The notes beneath the pieces are model-generated. The model did not search any database and had not been told where the DNA came from. It saw nothing but the letters and a program-made list of their open reading frames with translations. The position numbers were made by a program, and so were the translations under genes. Of a DNA stretch of 64,000 bases, positions 63,580 through 64,000 are shown in pieces. The stretch comes from Paraburkholderia agricolaris (lineage in GTDB: Bacteria > Pseudomonadota > Gammaproteobacteria > Burkholderiales > Burkholderiaceae), in contig NZ_QPER01000002.1 of the NCBI RefSeq assembly GCF_009455635.1, positions 744,001 to 808,000 on the forward strand. The letters are read 5' to 3'. Numbering within the stretch: position 1 is the first letter of the stretch; every line of letters starts with the position of its first letter.

Positions 63580-64000
63580 TCAACGTTCAGGATCCAGATT
63601 CCACAATTCGCTGTCGCTGGTGGAGACCGCGACTGCGCCTTTCTTCAGCGCATCGAACACGTCGCCTTTATTGCAGACGAAGCCCGAGGCGACGATCGGC
63701 GGCAAAGCCTTGCGGTCCTGTTCGGACAGATGCGAGAGCATCGGCGCTGGCATCAGTTGTACCAGATTCGGATCGCTTTGCTCCAATGCCTTTACGCTAC
63801 GCGGCCAGGTCGAGCGGTCCGTCACGAATACTTTCTGCATCGTGACGAGACCGGCCCGATTGCCGCGCTGGATAGTCGCCACCCGGGTCGAGACGAGGCT
63901 GGTGACGCCGATGTCCGCCAGATACTCCACGCCGCCTTTATCTTGCGAAAGCCCATCGCAACTGTCGATATTGACGATGACATACTTGCCGGCTTTCGTC
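63580..64000 (-). CDS. glpP: Glycerol-3-phosphate-responsive antiterminator (GlpP family), partial
   Basis: The C-terminal 139 residues are present; the gene runs off the window on the right. KYVIVNIDSCDGLSQDKGGV, LVSTR, the MPAPMLSHL segment and VASGFVCNKGDVFDALKKGA ... VSTSDSELW match the GlpP TIM-barrel family, which binds glycerol-3-phosphate and leader RNA in Bacillus to prevent termination. Here it heads an operon with an ABM monooxygenase and an iron alcohol dehydrogenase, so it may regulate them at the RNA level or have a changed role. Confidence 0.85.
   Translation of the reverse strand, partial: TKAGKYVIVNIDSCDGLSQDKGGVEYLADIGVTSLVSTRVATIQRGNRAGLVTMQKVFVTDRSTWPRSVKALEQSDPNLVQLMPAPMLSHLSEQDRKALPPIVASGFVCNKGDVFDALKKGAVAVSTSDSELWNLDPER

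Noticed and set aside
1..64000. CRISPR arrays, rRNA, tRNA, prophage or replication origin
   Set aside because: I saw no regularly spaced direct repeats with unique spacers, no rRNA or tRNA-like segments and no phage structural genes. The only dense repeats are the coding repeats at 61.1-61.6 kb.

Overview
The window reads as chromosomal DNA of a Burkholderiaceae member, most like Paraburkholderia or a relative. Support: high GC with strong GC3 in most genes, a DUF4148 protein, a Burkholderia-type porin, many LysR/LysE pairs, and a Pen-type class A beta-lactamase beside a LysR regulator. Genus is inferred from gene style, not from a marker gene. I saw no rRNA, tRNA, CRISPR array or complete mobile element.

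Layout. 1-4.1 kb: two LysE-type exporters, each with a divergent regulator (LysR, Lrp), plus small proteins. 4.2-11.8 kb: a carbohydrate-acid catabolic locus with a LacI regulator, TRAP transporter (DctP and fused DctQM), VOC protein, RuBisCO-like protein and DUF1537 kinase. 12.2-33.6 kb: a Wzx/Wzy-type exopolysaccharide locus (initiating transferase, YjbH-like protein, lipoprotein, Wza, Wzb, Wzc, Wzy, Wzx, six glycosyltransferases, a secreted GH5 hydrolase). Its core from about 22 to 31.6 kb is visibly more AT-rich than the flanks. 34.6-36.6 kb: LysR regulator and Tat-exported beta-lactamase. 36.9-42 kb: an orphan protein, then an IclR regulator with a citryl-CoA-lyase-like enzyme, CoA-transferase and MFS carrier. 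42.2-46.1 kb: squalene/phytoene synthase, two tandem Tat-exported paralogs and small secreted proteins. 46.3-49.1 kb: an SsuABC/TauABC-like ABC importer. 49.4-55 kb: two homologous two-component systems in mirrored gene order, then a porin. 55.2-61.8 kb: membrane proteins, an IS5-type remnant, a degenerate EAL protein, an ICMT-like methyltransferase and a Ser/Gly/Thr-repeat lipoprotein. 62-64 kb: iron alcohol dehydrogenase, ABM monooxygenase and a truncated GlpP-type antiterminator.

The strongest unexplained signal is regulatory. Four promoter regions (12.3-12.5, 17.5-17.7, 57.2-57.3 and 61.85-62.0 kb) share a GTTACGTAAC palindrome (two copies carry GCTACGTAAC) placed 130-137 bp upstream of a GG-N10-GC sigma-54 promoter. 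They precede both halves of the exopolysaccharide locus, the degenerate EAL protein and the repeat lipoprotein. This suggests one enhancer-binding protein co-controls a matrix/surface regulon, possibly linked to c-di-GMP. The regulator is not in the window.

The second notable system is the RuBisCO-like protein/DUF1537 kinase/VOC/TRAP locus. It resembles the kinase plus RuBisCO-like decarboxylase step known from apionate catabolism but lacks the upstream oxidoisomerase, so its substrate is open.
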